Shown piece after piece: positions 1-12,518 of a DNA stretch of 64,000 nt. Positions within the stretch are counted from its first letter, which is position 1, and each line of letters starts with the position of its first letter. This DNA comes from Eudromia elegans. Its lineage: Eukaryota; Chordata; Aves; Tinamiformes; Tinamidae. The stretch spans positions 434,001-498,000 of the forward strand of contig PTEX01000140.1 in NCBI GenBank assembly GCA_003342815.1, given 5' to 3'. Position numbers and translations under genes: made by a program. The notes under the pieces were generated by a model that worked only from the letters and a program-made list of their open reading frames with translations, had not been told where the DNA came from and did no database searches.

Positions 1-1224
1 AAACACTCATCTGAAATAGTTTGCTGACATGCAAAACAGCCATATTTTAGCTAGTTCATAGTCTTTGATAGTTTCAGAAAGAAGATTACTGTGAAATATG
101 TAGAGCCATCAGCTTCATTATTTTTGACAACATTAAATCTTGTGCATTTCTATGCAGATAAGAAGTTCAAAGGGGAAGGAATAATACAATAGAAAGCACA
201 TGATCATTATCTGTGAAACAGAGAAAAACCTAGAGCACAACCGGATAAAAAATAATTCAAAAGTTTTATGACTGGAAGAGCTTTTGAGCTCTAATAAAAC
301 TCTAGCCTGATCTGTCCCCATGAAGTTAGCCACATGCTTAATCTCTCCATGCTTGAGGTGTGAGAGCAGCCGTGGAAAGGGAGCAGTTATTCTGCCTCTA
401 TTGCACATGGGTGAAATACCTGGGCTCTGAAGAGCATCCCACAATCTTCACCACCCTGTTATACCTTCTTCTCTCCACATGCTTATGTTTAGTTCTAGTA
501 AAACTGAAGCAAAAAAGGAAAGAAGCTACAAACCTAGGTCACTTGTAAGCGATGTAAGCGACCTGCACTCAAAAAATTGTGGGCTGAGAAATGCTTTGGA
601 TCACAGTTATATAGCAAGTGACTGCTCCTCGGAAACACATGAGGAACAAGAACAGCTCTCAACAATATCTTTATTTTCTTTCATTTAAGATATCAAAAGA
701 GGTAATAAATAAGTAAAGAAAGAATTTCCTCTATCTCTTTATCACCTGCAAGAAACAGAATGCAAAAATATTAACAGGTAAAGAGTTAGATAGCCACACA
801 ATCTTCTGATGTATTAGAGTTTAATTTTAATCTGGTTTGGTCACAGAGCTCATATCATGATAAACCATTGCCCTGAATTGCTTTGTTACACCATCCTTCT
901 CAACATCATCACTCCGGCTTTCTCCACCTCCTCCATCAGCAAATGGTATTGCTAATCTCTAAAGATTGTCCTTATAGGTTTATATATGTCCTTATGTCCT
1001 AGCTCACATCAAGCTCTGATCCATGAAGGACTCATACATGTTCATGATACACTTTTGGTTTATCATGACTATTTTACTTCAAAGCTTTATTCTCATATTA
1101 CTATCACTTTCTGTCCCAGGTCTTACACTAGGTTGGAATGCCTTTGTGGCTGGAAGTATTTGCCCAGAGGAACCTGGCCAAAATACAGACAAACAAATAA
1201 AAAAAAAATACACTTTCATGTGTC
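1..1224. other. AT-rich unique DNA, no gene seen
   Basis: I see no recognisable gene, RNA or repeat family here. Short open frames on both strands (up to about 100 codons) overlap one another, lack any recognisable domain and look like chance frames. The stretch ends in an A-rich segment that leads into the poly(A) run next to the first CR1 copy. Confidence 0.6.
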
Positions 1225-1241
1225 AAAAAAAAAAAAAAAAA
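1225..1241. repeat. poly(A) run, 17 bases
   Basis: An uninterrupted run of 17 A lies about 20 bases before the first recognisable CR1 sequence. CR1 elements do not end in poly(A), so this run is not the tail of that element. It may be chance low complexity or the tail of some other, unrecognised retrotransposed sequence. It probably varies in length between individuals. Confidence 0.8.
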
Positions 1242-1261
1242 GGAGTATAAAGAGAGAGGAC

Positions 1262-2594
1262 TCCTGAAACTACAGGCCTGTCAGCCTCACCTCCATCCCT
1301 GGAAAGGTGATGGAGCAGCTCGTCCTAGACACCCTCTCTAGGCATATCAAGGAAAAGAAGGTGATCGGGAGTAGTCAGCATGGATTCACCAAGGCGAAGT
1401 CGTGTTTGACTAACCTGATAGCCTTCTATGACGGAGTGACAGGTTGGATATGGTCTACCTCAACTTAGCAAGGCTCTTGACACAGTCTTCCATAACACCC
1501 TTATAGGAAAGCTCCAGAAGTGTGGATTGGACGCGAGGACAGTGAGGTGAATCGAGGACTGGCTGGATGGCAGAGCCCAGAGGATCATGATAGATGGAGC
1601 TGTGTCTACTTGGAGGCCTGTGGCCAGTGGTGTCCCCCAGGGGCCAGTGCTGGGCCCAGTGCTGTTCAACTTGTTCATCAGTGACTTGGATGACAGGCAC
1701 AGAGGGCACCCTGAGCAAGTTCACTGATGACACCAAACTGGGTGGAATGGCCGACACTACAGTGGGCTGTGCTGCCATCCAGAGGGACAGGTTGGAGAGA
1801 TGGGTGGAGAGGAACCTCATGAGGTTTAACAAAGACAAGTGCAGGGCCCTGCACCTGGGCAGGAATAACCCCAGGCACCAGGACAGATCAGGGGCTGACC
1901 TGCTGGAAAGCAGCTCCCTGGAGAGGAACTTGGGAGTCCTGGTTGGCAACAAGTTAAGCATGAGGCAGCAATGTGCCCTCGTGGCCAAGAAGGCTAATGG
2001 GATCCTGGCCACATCAGGAGGAGCATTGCCAGTAGGTCAAGGGAGGGGATCCTGCCCCTCTGCTCAGCCCTGGTGAGGCCACACCTGGAGTATTTGGTGC
2101 AGTTCTGGGCTCCCCAGTACAAGAGGGACACGGAGCTTCTAGAGAGGTTTCAGTGACGAGCAACAAAGATGATTAAGGAACTGGAGCATGGAGCATCTAC
2201 CATATGAGGAGAGGTTAAACGAGTTGGGCTTGTTTAGCCTGGAGAAAAGAAGACCGAGAGGGGATCTAAACAATATATATAAAAGTACCTGAGGAATGAT
2301 TGTAGGGAGGAGGGGGCTGAACTGTTCTCGGTAGTGGTCAGTGATAGGACAAAGGGTAATGGTTTCAAATTGAAACCCAGCAAGTTCCATGTCCATGTGA
2401 GGAAGAACTTATTTCTCATGAGGGTGACGGAGCCCTGGAACAGGCTGCCCTGTTCCTTCTCTGGAGATCTTCCAAACCCGCATGGATGCCAGCCCATGCC
2501 ATGTGCTTTAGGGGTCTCTGCTGGAGCAGGGAGGTTGGACTAGGTGATCTCTAGAGGTCCCTTCCAACACTAAAGATTCCGTGATTCTGTGAAA
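1262..2594 (+). mobile_element. CR1 LINE, 5'-truncated, plus strand
   Basis: This is the 3' part of a CR1 non-LTR retrotransposon, about 1.3 kb. The start matches the middle of the CR1 reverse-transcriptase region (a frame reading roughly [18 protein letters not shown]). The end carries the conserved CR1 3' region (GGTTGGACTAGGTGATCTCT, then a stretch ending ATTCTGTGA). CR1 inserts by target-primed reverse transcription and most copies are 5'-truncated, as here. Several internal deletions and frameshifts show it is an old dead copy. The last 500 bases align well by eye with the minus-strand copy at 11675-12196, so the two form a widely spaced inverted pair. The subfamily was not determined. 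Confidence 0.95.
1447..2250 (+). pseudogene. broken CR1 ORF2 reverse transcriptase fragment
   Basis: Inside the CR1 copy, translation gives pieces of the reverse-transcriptase domain of CR1 ORF2. They include [20 protein letters not shown] from about 1629 and then, in another frame, [15 protein letters not shown] from about 1714; the latter contains the catalytic motif that reads FADD in active elements. The frame is broken. One base appears to be missing near 1466, a TGA lies at 1548-1550 where the family has tryptophan, an extra base falls between about 1692 and 1710, and the frame is lost again near 2000-2040. The longest clean piece runs to 2076. It encodes no functional enzyme. A long minus-strand frame at 1455-2012 is its antisense shadow. 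Confidence 0.9.
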
Positions 2595-5500
2595 AACCCT
2601 CTCATGTCTTCAGTAGTGCACTCTTCAGCTAGAGAGAACATGACTTCCATCCTTCCTGATGCAAGAGCCTCTCATGCTACACAGTGCTTTCTTTTGCTTT
2701 TATTCCAAGAAAACCCATTTGGAAGAATTTATAATCCGCTCTTTGAAGACACAATCCCTGCATGTACCCAGGCTGGCTCTCACATAATGAAGTGCAGCCT
2801 CGCATTCCTGTCCAATACCTTCTGTAGGCACGCATGATGTGCACAGCTGCCCACGCTCATCTTTTTGCATGCACTAATGAAAGCTCAAGACACAATGTAC
2901 AGTGGATTTCTACATCACTGAATTAATGTAAACATTAAGAAAAAAAAGACTTCTCTCTGAAGAATGAGGTCACAGCACAAAGCTGCCTACCCACTGCTTC
3001 CTCTAGGCTGGCATTCTCTTTACTAGCATGTTCATTTCAGGCAAGAACGTGATCAAAGAACTACATTTGTCTTTCCTGAGAGACTTGTATTTAAAGCCTC
3101 CCTGCAGAAATATGTCCAGAGTCATTCCTTCCCCCTTTTATTTCCTTTCAGTTCCCATAATTAACCTATTCTTGTCATTTACACAGACATCTGGAGTTCT
3201 CTGTATTCATCTGTGGACTAACTTCTATTAATTGTGGTCTTTGTCCTCCGAGAGGAGGCTGGCATAGGAGGAATGAGGATTTTTCAATCATGACTGCTCC
3301 TTTGAGTAAGAGCGAGTTACATATTTTGCTTATGCCATCAAGGACAAAGTTATTTTCATAATGTGAATAATGGTTATTCAAAATGATTGTAAGGATACAA
3401 AACTTGCTCTATTACTGCCAAACCCAGTTTACCCACTTACTAATTCCAGAAGATTACAAGACCTCAGCAACTCCCACCTGAACTTACCACCATCTCACTC
3501 CTGCTAACTTAACTGTTCATCCAGTCCTATCCCAAATCAGCTTTGTCACATGAACCAGATTAATGCAAAACAAGTCAAACAAAACAAAACAAATACTGAT
3601 ACAAACCATTCTTCATGCACAGACACTTCTCATTTTTTGAAGTTCATTTTTAAAAAGGCTTATTTCACTGATCTAGATGAAAAGAACAAGCAAGAAGATA
3701 AAGATGGCCACCATGTAAGACAAATCTGTCACCAAAGAACATTCTGGTTTACTCAAATTAGCTTTCAAGCAGGCTTTATAAAGGTACTTTCTAGCTGTGT
3801 AGTACAATCAGCTTATGTTCAAGCATTTGGCATTGGCTTGGCAGATGTACATGTCTTCCTGCTTCAAAGATCTCAGTTAACTACATGAAAAAAGCAACAC
3901 CAGCTGAAGAACTTGCCCATATTTATGCAGTAAACACAGAAAAGGTTTCTCCTCTGTTCACCATCACCCATACCAGCTTGGGCCCTCCTACTAGATATAC
4001 AGCCTGAAGTCAGAGCCACTATCCTCTGACACGTAGCATGGGTGCTAGGGATGCATTTCTGCTCACACTGATGCAAAATATTCAATATGCAAAGATGTTC
4101 TTCATTCTTTTAAAGAATATACAGAATGAACAATTTTCAGCTCCATGTGCTATGTCATGTACAAATTAGCAAGCAGAAAACAGTTCTTGCTGCAATATCT
4201 AAATTGATTTATTCATATAAAGTTGCACTGGTTTGTCCGAGAAATATATTTCCTATCAGCTTAGCAGATGGCTAGATTGGAGAGGTACTCACTAGTTTCT
4301 TTTTCTGACACATGAGAAATCTGCCAATAATCCTACAATCTGCTCAAGTCTGTCACTCTGGATGCATGGACTATGCACATACCAGAGTACTTGCTACTTT
4401 TTGTGTGATTTTAATTGTACAGTAGAATCACCAAAAATTTTCCTTCTACATTCTATTTCTCCTCCTAGAATAAGACATCATCACCTTCTCGACATGTATC
4501 TTTTTTGATTTATAGACCTTCTGCTAGGATGGAGAAGTTAGAATGCCAGAAGGCATAGCTGGAAAACCTGCAGAGCAGAAGCAACCACATCTAAGCTACG
4601 CTAGAAAATGGCTGCCTAAGAAAGCTGTGAAATTGATGTCCCCAGAAGTTAAAATCAGGTTTAAGAATCTATTTTGGTGTTTCACTATCCTTATCATCAG
4701 AAAATTACTAATGTTCAACCTGTCTCCCTTTCTGAACTTTATTTTTTTTTTTAGACTTCTAATTGATCACCCTTTTTTGTCTGTATCTTCTTAACTGACT
4801 GATGCCCCACAGTGGACAGGATACCTGGGTAAAGCCTCACAAGGGCTGGCTCGAGTGGAAGGATTGCTTTATAATGTATGTAACATTCCTGTTTATGCAT
4901 GCCAGCATAGTGTGTGCTTCCTCTGCAAATTGCCCAACAATTCACCCTCCATCATGGGGATGTGCCATTGATTGCTTAATTCCCAAACACGGTACTTAAC
5001 ACTTCATTTGATTTGCATCTGATTCCAGACTACTGCCCTACTTGGTCAAAAAGTGAATTTTAATCCCATCCTTCAAAGTTTGCAGAGCAGTTGCTCTCTC
5101 AGTTTGGCATCGGCTGTGTAGTGAATAAACTTACTCTCTAGTGCATCTTCCAAGTCATTAATAAAAGACGTTGATTAGCTTTGGATCATGACAGACCTCT
5201 GGCTCAGAATATAAGATTGACCTCTTGCTCAGTATATAATTCCCACTACTGCCTGCAAAGACAGACATGAAGTTTACTGTAGCTATGGAGACGCAGACTA
5301 ATAATCTCCCACACTTCCTGGGATTTTCAAGGCAATATTGAAATAAAGATTAGATCTACTGCATTATTTTCTCTTAAATATGAGCTATATTTTCAAAGAA
5401 AACCTTTTCATTTTTCTTCTTCTATTTCCCTCCAAGCTTTTAATTAGTCTTTCCTTCAGTACACATTCAAAGTCCTCAGATCATACAGAAACTCAAATAA

Positions 5501-8500
5501 TGAATCAGTATTGTCTAGACCATATCTCTCCATCTGTTCTCAAATCTGGATACTACAATTCCTGCTCTGTGTTCTTTTAGGGACAGCCACCAGCTTGACA
5601 GGCTTGATTTTCATTACAACCTTTTTTTTTTTTTGCCAGATCTACTGCTCCGTGTACCATTTCTTTTAAGAACCTGGTAATATTTACAGAAGCGCCTTCT
5701 GAATCACTCTGTTTATTCACCATCTTCTTGGTTGTGTCATTTGCCATTTCCATACCTCATTCCCATCAGTCCCCTTCAGTGGACACTGCTTTTATTGAAA
5801 GCTGAGGCATTATTTTTTGTTTAATCATTTTAATTTTCTGCCCACACTTGCAAAGCAAATGCAATCTCTTATTTTATATTTTATATATGGCTAAAGAACT
5901 TTTTCATACTGGCATGTTTCCTTTTTCTTTAGTGTAATTAGGCTACACTTTGGGATCCTTTTACTCTAGGTCTATGTTTTTTGACTTGTAAAAAATCCTA
6001 TGTTTATTGGTCTCCTTTTTTTTCTATTATTTGTGGAAAATCTCACTGCTTACTTCTAACCACTTCAAAATGTTCGTTATTTAGCTAGACTGAGTAGCCT
6101 TCTCTACAAACATGATCACTTTCAAGAAATAAAAGAATCTAATTATACACATAGAATCTTGCCTTTCTACCAACTCCTTCATCTTCCCATTTTGCAGAAC
6201 AAATTCCTTGGGAATCTACAACTCTTAAGTTTGAAATGGCATTTTTGCAAAGCTGTTCTTTTGTATGCTATCTCTATTTCAAGAAAATGTGCACTTCCTA
6301 CTCAAAGATCAAATCTTGTCCTTTTTTTAGAGCTGGATTTCCCAGCTCATTCAAAGCAAGACCTCTCTCTGTGCACTTCTCTAAATTAACATAATACTGA
6401 TAGACGTTATCTGCAGGGCCTCTGCAACAAACTCCTGTATCCTGCCTACTGAGTTAGGCCACTGAAAGTTTTCTTCTTTGGTATGTGTTTTCTATAAAAC
6501 AGCAGCATCTACAAAGACTTTGCTATAACTAGGGTATTCATAGTGTCTTTTTCTTTTCTATTTCTATTTCTTTTCCCTTCTCCCTCACTTTATTACCTTT
6601 TTTTTCCTTTCTCACAGTCTCCCCTAAAATGGATTCATCCAGAGAAGGTTCTGTCATTAGCAGGAAAGCCTTATGTCTCAAACACATCCATTAACAATTA
6701 AAAGGGTCACATTCAGATTCTGCTGAAGTTTCTTGGGGTAAGTGCCTCTTAATAGGTTTACTGTGCCTTACTCTCAGCTTATGTAATTTAAACAGCCTTT
6801 TCTTCTCAGTCACACTCGTAAAATATGTAAGAATACAACAGGAATGTGTGAAATTAGCCTTGATGAATGCTCTGCCTCTCTAGCAATTTATTAAAGCACC
6901 CACAGTGCTAACAACATAGTAACAGCTCCATTCAATCTCCCACGAAACTCCTGTTTGAATACATAGTTGCCCTTGGAAATTTAGGCAGTTCAGACAGAAA
7001 ATACAATGATTCGTTGATTGGGAGGAGAAATATAGTCTGAAAAAAAAAAAGGCAAGTGGGTTACAGGTATTTTATATTCCTAACTACCTTTGCTTAATAG
7101 TAGCTACAGTGCTACAGCTTGTTCCCAGGACACAAAGGCTCCTACAACTGTATCTGCCTAAAGATAAAATGACCACCAAAGCCTTTGGTCTGAGAAAACC
7201 AGTAGACTCCTTAATGTAACAAAAGCAAAGTCACCTGAACGTGTAAAACAAGACTTCAGGGGTTTTTCTGCAGAGAAGATACCTTCCATCAAACATAACT
7301 GGCCGTAGTGGTTACTCCATCTCCGAGTGGTAAGAATGCAATAAATACAAATGATATTTAAACAGCAGATACCTTGTCCATAGAGTTTGCTGAAGAATGC
7401 TCTCCATTTAGATTTTATATCCAGATGCAAACTCTGCCGGTATTCTGAAAACAACCCAAGAGGGCCAACTTGTGGTGAGGCTAAAGATGAAATGGTTCAA
7501 GAAGCACCACGGTCCCCCAAAACACTACATTTGGTTCTCACAAGAACTAAGTAAGAGCTATTATGTCAGCCAGGTAATTGTCTGATAGAATGAAGTCACT
7601 TGCAAGCCAATCCTTACAGACACCTCAGTGTCCTAAATGAACTATCTAGGTCCTTACAACAGACAGAAAGATATTCCCACAACAGTTAAAGGAGTTTTGT
7701 GACCCATTTTGTATTCAAAGATAATTTATTGCAGCACTAAACTCTCAAGCAATTTATCCTTTGATGTTTGGCTCATAATTCTCACTGGAATCATGTGCTC
7801 TATGGAAACTATTAAGATAGTTAAGATAGTTAATAGACAATCTATTAAAAAAGTGCATCTGCTTCCTACACAAAATTTCCATCATGAAACCAAGCCTGAA
7901 CTTAACAGTTGAGTCCTTCCAGCATGGGATCATTTTGCAGATAATTCTTCTCCCAAATGACCTCAAAGGCTTTTAAATTTTCCATGAGCAAACCAGTGTT
8001 TATACTCAAGTTTCCCCTGTTTCTTCTCAGTGTCAACTCATTTCTTAGAAAACTGCAAGATTTTAAGATCTGATAGATATTACATGAGAAAAAGCTTTCA
8101 TTGATTTCAGCAAATTGGTGACTACTATGACAGCTCACCCGAAAGCATGAGGGATGACCAGAAAGGTGTTACCAGAAGCACAGTTGACTTGTTTATTCAC
8201 AGAACTCAGAGTCAAAAATAGTATCAGATAATGGCAGTAAGTTCTGGAAGATAACATGGTAAAGTGATGATAGCAAGAAGTCTTGAATTATTTTCCACTG
8301 TGATTATATGATAAATTTGTGCTTTCAAGTCTCATGAATAATTTCTGACTACAGAAAAGGATGAGCCTAAATCTGGTAAATTTCCAAATGTGTCCTGCTC
8401 ATATCTTTGAAATTTTCAATTTAATAAACACACCCACACATTTTGGGCACACATGCACAAAACATCTACTTTCATACTAATGAACAAAAGTGCTTAGCAA

Positions 8501-9180
8501 CAACCTACAGTAGACTTCCTCAAAGGATCGAGAAGATTAATCACTCCAGCTCATTATTTTTTTTTTCTTGCTGGCATCCTGCCATTATTAACATCAGTAT
8601 CTGTTTAATAATACACAAGCTCTTTTCGTATGTGACTGAACTTCTAAAATACACAACAATGAAAGAATTGCTCTTTAAACATTCAGCTTTTCACTCCTAA
8701 AATGCAAGGGCATTTTATACCTCTCCTTCTGCTATTTTTAAGAACATCTGAAGCTCTAAGGTTTTCAAATCAACCTCTGTCAAAACCATCCTAACAAACA
8801 TCCTTCTAAGGGTAGTCCTTTAGCTTCTGCATTCCTTCCTGATATCTAGGATGATACATGAAAGGTTTGGTGAACCATTTCCCCCGTTCACAGTGGTACA
8901 GTAATCCCCAAAGGCACTGTATTGTCTTAATGTTCGTGCTTTCTTATCATTCTGAGATCATTTGATGTGGTTTCTAGTGGAGCTGAAACACCTTTGCCAA
9001 ACTTCTGGATAGGTTCGAGATCCAATCTTTTTCTGAAAGAGGACAAAATATCTTGCATCAACTTCCTATGAGGCCCAGTCTAGGAGAATGGCCCTTAAAA
9101 TAAGACTCCTAAAGAGCTACGGCAGTAAGGCTGTCACACAACAACCTCCAGAAACAAGACCAGCAACTCTCTGAGGTGAC
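2595..9180. other. AT-rich unique DNA, no gene seen
   Basis: This 6.6 kb holds no exon, RNA gene or transposon that I can recognise. Open frames are short and on both strands. Minor structure includes a 25-bp tandem duplication at 5194-5243, T runs near 4741-4752 and 5621-5634, an A run near 7039-7050, and a small 10-bp tandem repeat (TTAAGATAG units) near 7812-7835. Very old degraded repeats could be present and would need profile searches to see. Confidence 0.55.
5194..5243. repeat. imperfect 25-bp tandem duplication
   Basis: Two adjacent 25-bp units, 5194-5218 and 5219-5243, both begin GACCTCT and share GCTCAG and ATATAA, with a few mismatches. It is most simply a local replication-slippage duplication that has since diverged. 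No function is suggested. Confidence 0.75.
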
Positions 9181-9430
9181 ACAGAATCATAGAATCATAG
9201 AATACTTAAGGCTGGAAGGGACCTGTAGAGGTCATCTAGTCCAACCCCCCTGCACACGCAGGGTCCCCTAGAGCATGTGGCACAGGACTACGTCCAAGTG
9301 GGCCTTGAAGATCCCCAGAGAATAAGACTCCACAACCTCTCTGGGCAGCCTGTTCCAGTGTTCCATCAACTCCACTGTCAAGAATTCCCTCCTTAAGTTC
9401 CTGTCAAACTTTTGATGCTTTAGTTTGTGG
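9181..9430 (-). mobile_element. CR1 LINE 3' fragment, minus strand
   Basis: The plus strand begins with the reversed CR1 tail (AGAATCATAGAATCATAGAA) and continues with the reversed 3' untranslated region (AGGTCATCTAGTCCAACCCC) and the segment corresponding to GGCTGCCCAGAGAGGTTGTG. About 250 bp of the extreme 3' end remain. Differences from the other copies (for example CCTGCACACGCAGG where others have CTGCTCCAGCAGGG) suggest a different and perhaps older subfamily. It encodes nothing. The left end at 9181 is secure from the tail repeats; the right end fades into unique sequence at about 9420-9435. Confidence 0.93.
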
Positions 9431-11674
9431 TCATGGACAAGACTCAAAGTGCAAGGCCTGAATCCAAGGACCAGAACACAATCTGATCCTATCAGAGATG
9501 AAATGGATTATTAATATTAACCCTGGCCAGACCATGGACTAGCTTGGTTGATCTTTTCTTGGAGAAAAGGTATTGTTCTCAATGTAGATCAAAAGTAAGG
9601 GACATTATACTATTTTTTGCCATTTTTCGGGAAGAGTGTGTTTTCTTATCTCAAAGCCAGAGTACTAGCTTAATGTTCTAAACAAAGTAGAGAGGCTTAT
9701 GCAATACCAAGGATTAAAGCAGAAGAAATACTGTCTGCAGTGATCCCTTTCCCAGTGTTAACACCCCTTCCTGATAGGTGTCCTGCTGCTCTTGGGGCAA
9801 AACCAGCGGGTATAGGATGATAACCCCATACCACATGATCCTTTATAAAATTCTGGAACTACAGAATAAATTCCATCATTGGGAAAATGCACTAGCAGAG
9901 CAGCTCACACTGCAGCTGAAAGTGCAGATCATGCAGCAGGTAACGATGTGATGTGGCCTTTTGAGCAAGTGACAGCCTAAATGAATGAGACCTCCCACAT
10001 CATCTGTAATTAGGTCCTTAATATCAAGCAAAATATCAGTGCTAATGTCTATACAGTCTCTATTCACTAAGCAGGAAGCACATTCTAGAAAGGATTTCTA
10101 TATTAAAGACAAGGAAAGAGTCATAATATTTGCCATCTTGGAGGAAAAGTGTCACCACTTCCTAGGCTACAATGCATCTAAACATGGTTCCTGATATGGG
10201 AACACTTTCTTGTAGGTCAACAGAAGCCCTTTCCTAGGAATTAAAGAAAACACGGGGCTTCCTGGCAGATTTTATGCAGTGGGCTTTTTCCACTTCCATC
10301 CAGTTCCGACACTCTGGCTGGCACTAAGAATAATCAAATGTGAAACATTTGCTATTTACATAAAGCATTACTGAAATGTGCTTTTTTTCATCTAGATGAA
10401 AAAAGTCAGAACCAAACACTTTATTAATTTGGATTTGTCACTATTTTTAAGAAGTACTGACAAGGGGACTGACATATGAGTAGGATGCATCCTAACAAAT
10501 CCAAGCTGGTCACATAGATGCCTTTTACAGACAAAGAAAGCATTTCCAGGGCATGGCTGGTCTCATCTTCTAACAGTCAGCTGCAGTGCCTGTTCTCTCC
10601 ACTGACCTCCTGTAAAGAGTCATCAGGGTGACACAGAGACAGCTACACTGCAAACATCTAGCATTAGATTAGATGAAACTCTACTGACCTATGTCAAGTT
10701 GTAAAAAAAAAGAAGGGTTCTCTGAAGACCAGAGGAGTAGCAGAAGAAGACACTGCAGACCAAGTTCTGGGGCTGAGCTATTTTCAGAGGGACAGATTTG
10801 TGTGATTATTCCCATAATGAAAGCCAACAAATCTTAATGGGGCCTGTGCAGGAGCCTCTCTCCAGCCCATAACAGAATGGTACTGGCTTGGCTTCACAAC
10901 ACAAAAATTAACACTTTTGTCCAAACAAGAGCGTGAGATTTGTCTGTCCACTCCCATGCAGCAGAACACTTTGCCATCCTCTATGGAAACAAAAGATTTT
11001 GCTCCAATCCTCAAAACGCAGAGCTCCAAAAAGTCTCCCTACAGCCTTATCACAAAAGATGGGCCTTGGGCAAGAAGGAAAGGTTCAGCAAGGGACACCA
11101 CTAAAAGCTTTGATTTTTAATGATCAAGGGACTCAAACCTGACATTCCCTACTCCCAATTCCATTTTGTCCCTTCAAATTAGGGATATTTTTACAAGCAT
11201 TTAATCATAATGAAAAGTAAATAAAAAACCTGGCATTGAGACAAGCTCAGCAGCCTGACTTCTTCCTTACTCTATAACTTATTATAAGGCAGTTCAGTTA
11301 AACTGTGAAAATGACATAATGCAGACGATAGTCCATTATTCCCAGATCACCAAAAAGAAATGAGAACTAATCAAAATTTAAGAAAAAAGAAGAATGTCCT
11401 TTATATCTCAAGAAGCTACTGGAAAATATTAGTATATGTCATTTTTTAAAAAAAAAACCCTTCTCTTCCTCATCCTATTATGAGTCTTTGCTATCCAGTT
11501 CTGAATATGCAGTGTTTTAAAAACAGCATTACTGAATATGTGTTACATGGGTCCAAACACTTTGTTTTCCTAAAAAGGGTCTGAGAAACCACATGAATCA
11601 ATATCTGCAAGTTTCTATTGGCAGTTAGAAAGGACTTTAAGTTCAGGGTTTAATCACATGACAGGAAAAAATGT
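9431..11674. other. unique DNA between two CR1 copies, no gene seen
   Basis: Moderately AT-rich unique sequence lies between two minus-strand CR1 fragments. Overlapping short frames at 10784-11142 on both strands resemble no known protein. No RNA gene or regulatory site can be called. Confidence 0.55.
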
Positions 11675-12196
11675 AGAATCATAGAATAAGAGAATCACAG
11701 AATGGTTGAGTTTGGAAGGGACCCCTAGAGATCATCTAGTCCAACCCCCCTGCTCCAGCAGGGACCCCTAGAGCGCGGGGCACAGGGTGGCATCCAGGCG
11801 GGTTTGGAAGATCTCCAGAGAAAGAGACTCCACCACCTCTCTGGGCAGCCTGTGCCAGGGCTCTGTCACCCTCACAGGAAAGTTCTTTCTCACATGGAGG
11901 TGGAACTGCCTGAGTTTCAACTTGTACCCATTACACCTTTCCTGTCACTGGCCACCACCAAGGAGAGTTTGTCCCCACCCTCCCTACATTCATCCCTCTG
12001 GTATTTGTACACATTAATCAGATCCTCTCTCAGTCTTCTCTTCTCCAGGCTAAACAGGTCCAGCTCGCTTAGTTTTTCCTCATATGCTAGATGCTCCAGT
12101 CCCTTCATCATCTTTGTTGCTCATTGCTGGACCCTCTCTAGAAGCTCCACATCCCTCTTGTACCAGGGAACCCAGAACTGCACACAATACTCCAGG
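11675..12196 (-). mobile_element. CR1 LINE 3' fragment (about 520 bp), minus strand
   Basis: The plus strand starts with the reversed CR1 tail (AGAATCATAG followed by degraded repeats) and then AGATCATCTAGTCCAACCCC. The rest is the reverse complement of the last half kilobase of CR1, including the end of ORF2 and the 3' untranslated region. Read on the minus strand it starts with sequence matching the C-terminal ORF2 region (CTGGAGTATTGTGTGCAGTT). It corresponds closely to positions of about 2085-2592 in the first copy but in opposite orientation. It is 5'-truncated and non-coding. A 131-codon plus-strand frame across it is antisense to the element. Confidence 0.95.
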
Positions 12197-12493
12197 TAAT
12201 GTAAATGTAAATGTAGAATAATAAAATGTAACATCAGCATCTCCTTGGGTGAATCAACACTTTTGTGTCACATCTGAGGCTGGAGTTTTTTCTAGCACCT
12301 AATTTCAAGCTATAGATTTTTGGTAATAAACTTAGAATGGTTGTTTTTATCAACTTAGAAAGCAATAACAAATTTAATTCAATCAAATGACTACTTATTA
12401 TTACTATGAAATATAACCCTTCCAATTAAAAAATATAAATAATATTTTAATACCTTTGAAGTTTTTAACACTTAAGAGGGAGAGCTCTAGACA

Positions 12494-12518
12494 CGTGTGT
12501 GTTTGTGTGTGTGTGTGT
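12494..12518. repeat. (TG)n microsatellite
   Basis: A short TG-rich dinucleotide tract with one TTT interruption. Alternating purine-pyrimidine tracts of this type are often length-polymorphic and can adopt Z-form DNA, but this one is short. Confidence 0.9.

Noticed and set aside
1455-2012. 185-codon minus-strand frame
   Set aside because: It is antisense to the CR1 reverse-transcriptase fragment and has no domain of its own.
11804-12199. 131-codon plus-strand frame
   Set aside because: It lies entirely within the minus-strand CR1 copy and is antisense to it.
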